A stretch of DNA of 42,525 nucleotides. It comes from Clostridia bacterium. GTDB taxonomy: Bacteria > Bacillota > Clostridia > Christensenellales > CAG-138. Both the position numbers and the translations under genes were made by a program. This document shows, piece after piece, positions 41,020 to 42,525 of this stretch (positions are counted from its first letter, which is position 1; the number at the start of each line of letters is the position of its first letter). Below the pieces are notes generated by a model, which had not been told where the DNA came from, made no database searches, and saw only the letters and a program-made list of their open reading frames with translations. Location of the stretch: positions 1-42,525 of the forward strand of contig JAUNJX010000016.1 of assembly GCA_030533005.1 (NCBI GenBank), in the 5' to 3' direction.

Positions 41020-42084
41020 TTACACCCTGCTTTGTATCTTGAGCTGGTTGAGCAGAACGCTCGGCACCATGTCAAGCGACGCCTGCCGCGCCACCGCGCC
41101 AAGCTTCATGGCCTCCATCGGCATGCCGTACACCACGCAGGAATTCTTATCCTGCCCTATTGTGAAAGCGCCCGCCTGCCGCATCTTGAGCATACCCTTC
41201 GCGCCGTCAGCCCCCATGCCCGTAAGCAATATGCCCACGCCCGCATCGCCGGCCGACAGGCTCACGGATTCAAACAAAACATCCACAGAGGGGCAATGAC
41301 CGCTCACCTTGTCCGCTTCGCCCAGCTTGATAAAGTACTGCTCCCCCTGCTTCACCACGCGCATCTGCCGATCCCCGGGCGCGACAAACGCCATACCCGG
41401 CCCGATCAGCTCGCCGCCCTGCGCCTCCCGCACGGACATGGCGCATTCCTTATCCAAACGCTCCGCATACATGCGCGTAAAAACCGGCGGCATATGCTGT
41501 GTGATGACGATGCCCGGCATATCCCCCGGCAGCGCCTTGAGCACGGCGCTGATCGCCTCCGTGCCGCCCGTGGACGCGCCTATGGCCACAAGCGAGCGCG
41601 CGTTCCACGCCGCCGACATCTTCCGGGTAAGGGACGGGCTTGCGCCCATGCCCTCCTGCTGCTGCACGCTTCTCCCCGCCATAGGCGTAGGGATGCGCGC
41701 CTCCGCCGCCGCCGCGATCTGTTCGGCCAGCGAATCGATGAACGCGGGCATATCGCCCGCGTCCGGCTTGGCGACAAAGTTCACAGCGCCCGCGCGGATA
41801 GCCTCGAACACGATGCCGTTTGCCGCACTGACCACCACCACCCGTACCGGGTGCTGGGGCATCAGTATCTTTAAAAATTCCAACCCGTTCATGCCCGGCA
41901 TTTCCACGTCCAGCGTGACCACGTCCGGGTCAAGGCGGAGTATCTTTTCCTCCGCGTCCATGGCGTCGGCAGCCGTAGCGATGATCTCGATTTCAGGATG
42001 CGCGCTCAGACCTCTGGATATCGCCGTCCGAAAGAGCGCGGAATCGTCCACAATGATCGTTCGTATACGCTTATGGTTGAGCAT
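41020..42084 (-). CDS. cheB: chemotaxis methylesterase/deamidase CheB
   Basis: A 354-residue CheB: receiver domain (1-120; D13-D14, phosphoacceptor D59 in TLDVEMPG), a linker, and the methylesterase domain (about 165-350) with the Ser-His-Asp triad in IGASTGGTEA, TQHMPPVFT and LTGMGADGAKGM. It removes methyl groups from receptors when phosphorylated by CheA. ATG at 42084 is chosen for GGGAGG just upstream; four more residues in frame lack a ribosome site. It lies between FliN and ComFB on the same strand. Confidence 0.95.
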   Translation of the reverse strand: MLNHKRIRTIIVDDSALFRTAISRGLSAHPEIEIIATAADAMDAEEKILRLDPDVVTLDVEMPGMNGLEFLKILMPQHPVRVVVVSAANGIVFEAIRAGAVNFVAKPDAGDMPAFIDSLAEQIAAAAEARIPTPMAGRSVQQQEGMGASPSLTRKMSAAWNARSLVAIGASTGGTEAISAVLKALPGDMPGIVITQHMPPVFTRMYAERLDKECAMSVREAQGGELIGPGMAFVAPGDRQMRVVKQGEQYFIKLGEADKVSGHCPSVDVLFESVSLSAGDAGVGILLTGMGADGAKGMLKMRQAGAFTIGQDKNSCVVYGMPMEAMKLGAVARQASLDMVPSVLLNQLKIQSRV

Positions 42085-42104
42085 ACTGCCTCCCAAATGA
42101 TCCT

Positions 42105-42525
42105 CTATTTGCCGCCGGTCGCCTCGGTAAGCATCATGGGGTTCAGCTCCGTGATGCGTACGCCGTAATTATCGTCGATCACGACCACCTCGCCGCGCGC
42201 CACCTGTATGCCGTTGACCAGCACCTCGACCTCCTCGCCCGCGAGCTTGTCAAGCACGACCACCGAGCCGACGTTGAGATCGAGCACCTGCTTGATCGTC
42301 TTTCTGGCGCGACCCAGCTCCACCATGACCTCCATGGGAACATCCATCAGGCGGTAGATATTCTGCTGCTCCGCCGTCATAGGCTGGTTGACGTTGGAAA
42401 AGGAGGGATAATCCACCTCCTGCACGTTTAATTGGTTTGGATTACGCACGACGTTGCTGCTCCTTTCCGGCATAACGGGCATCGGCGGCTGCATTGGCTG
42501 CGCATACACAGGCGTCTGCCCATAC
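42105..42525 (-). CDS. fliN: FliN/FliY C-terminal switch domain, 5' end outside window
   Basis: The open frame runs beyond the right edge, so the true start is not in the window; the first visible GTG-encoded Val is internal. The visible 140 residues have a Pro/Met-rich segment and the FliN (SpoA) domain: LMDVPMEVMVELGRARKTIKQVLDLNVGSVVVLDKLAGEEVEVLVNGIQVARGEVVVIDDNYGVRITEL. It forms the flagellar C-ring with FliM and FliG. The cut makes FliN and the longer FliY (with CheC-like domain) equally possible. It lies 20 bases before cheB. Confidence 0.9.
   Translation of the reverse strand, partial: YGQTPVYAQPMQPPMPVMPERSSNVVRNPNQLNVQEVDYPSFSNVNQPMTAEQQNIYRLMDVPMEVMVELGRARKTIKQVLDLNVGSVVVLDKLAGEEVEVLVNGIQVARGEVVVIDDNYGVRITELNPMMLTEATGGK

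Overview
The window looks like a chromosomal segment of a motile, anaerobic, hydrogen-metabolising member of the Bacillota, most likely class Clostridia. The evidence is protein-level: CheC/CheD-type chemotaxis, YaaR and ComFB proteins, a LytS-type kinase, an NAD-linked trimeric [FeFe] hydrogenase, an LCP protein, an L,D-transpeptidase and a sortase-type surface protein. Base composition is fairly GC-rich for this class. Genus cannot be fixed from the sequence. No tRNA, rRNA, CRISPR array or insertion sequence was seen, and no gap between genes exceeds about 300 bases.

Left part (1-14.1 kb), small regulatory and transport units: azlCD amino-acid exporter; a LytS-like kinase with a SARP-like response regulator; a short MotA-like membrane protein coupled to a membrane-bound LuxR regulator; a Crp/Fnr regulator, with a 22-bp palindrome over its predicted transcription start, leading a three-gene ABC importer; a LysR regulator divergent from a tiny membrane protein; a lone serine recombinase; a hybrid histidine kinase; and a large secreted papain-like protein with a C-terminal cell-wall sorting signal.

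Middle (14.1-26.5 kb): the hydrogenase operon hydC-hydB-hydA (reverse strand) with tandem promoters and a Rex-like operator; an HD-domain protein; a uridine kinase; an LCP ligase; an E2/CAT-fold protein that lacks the usual catalytic His; an envelope operon of a DUF368 (PopT-type) lipid-carrier transporter, an L,D-transpeptidase with SH3 repeats and a secreted metallophosphoesterase; and an M20 amidohydrolase.

Right part (26.5-42.5 kb): a motility and chemotaxis locus, almost all on the reverse strand. From right to left: FliN-type switch protein (cut by the window edge), CheB, ComFB, then an opposite-strand pair (FliK-like and FlhB-C-terminal-like), then CheC, CheD, CheY, a cysteine peptidoglycan hydrolase, FliD, FliS, a FliT-like chaperone, YaaR, CheW, CheR, CheY, PilZ, CheY and CheA, ended by a strong terminator, followed by a soluble chemoreceptor. 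FliD has its own sigma-28-like promoter. ComFB and PilZ suggest that cyclic dinucleotides feed into this motility system.

Points most worth a second look: the MotA-like/membrane-LuxR pair, the Crp/Fnr palindrome, the Rex-like site, the flagellar-locus peptidoglycan hydrolase, the E2-like protein with an altered active site, a possibly leaderless DUF368 transcript, and a two-codon leader ORF before the recombinase.
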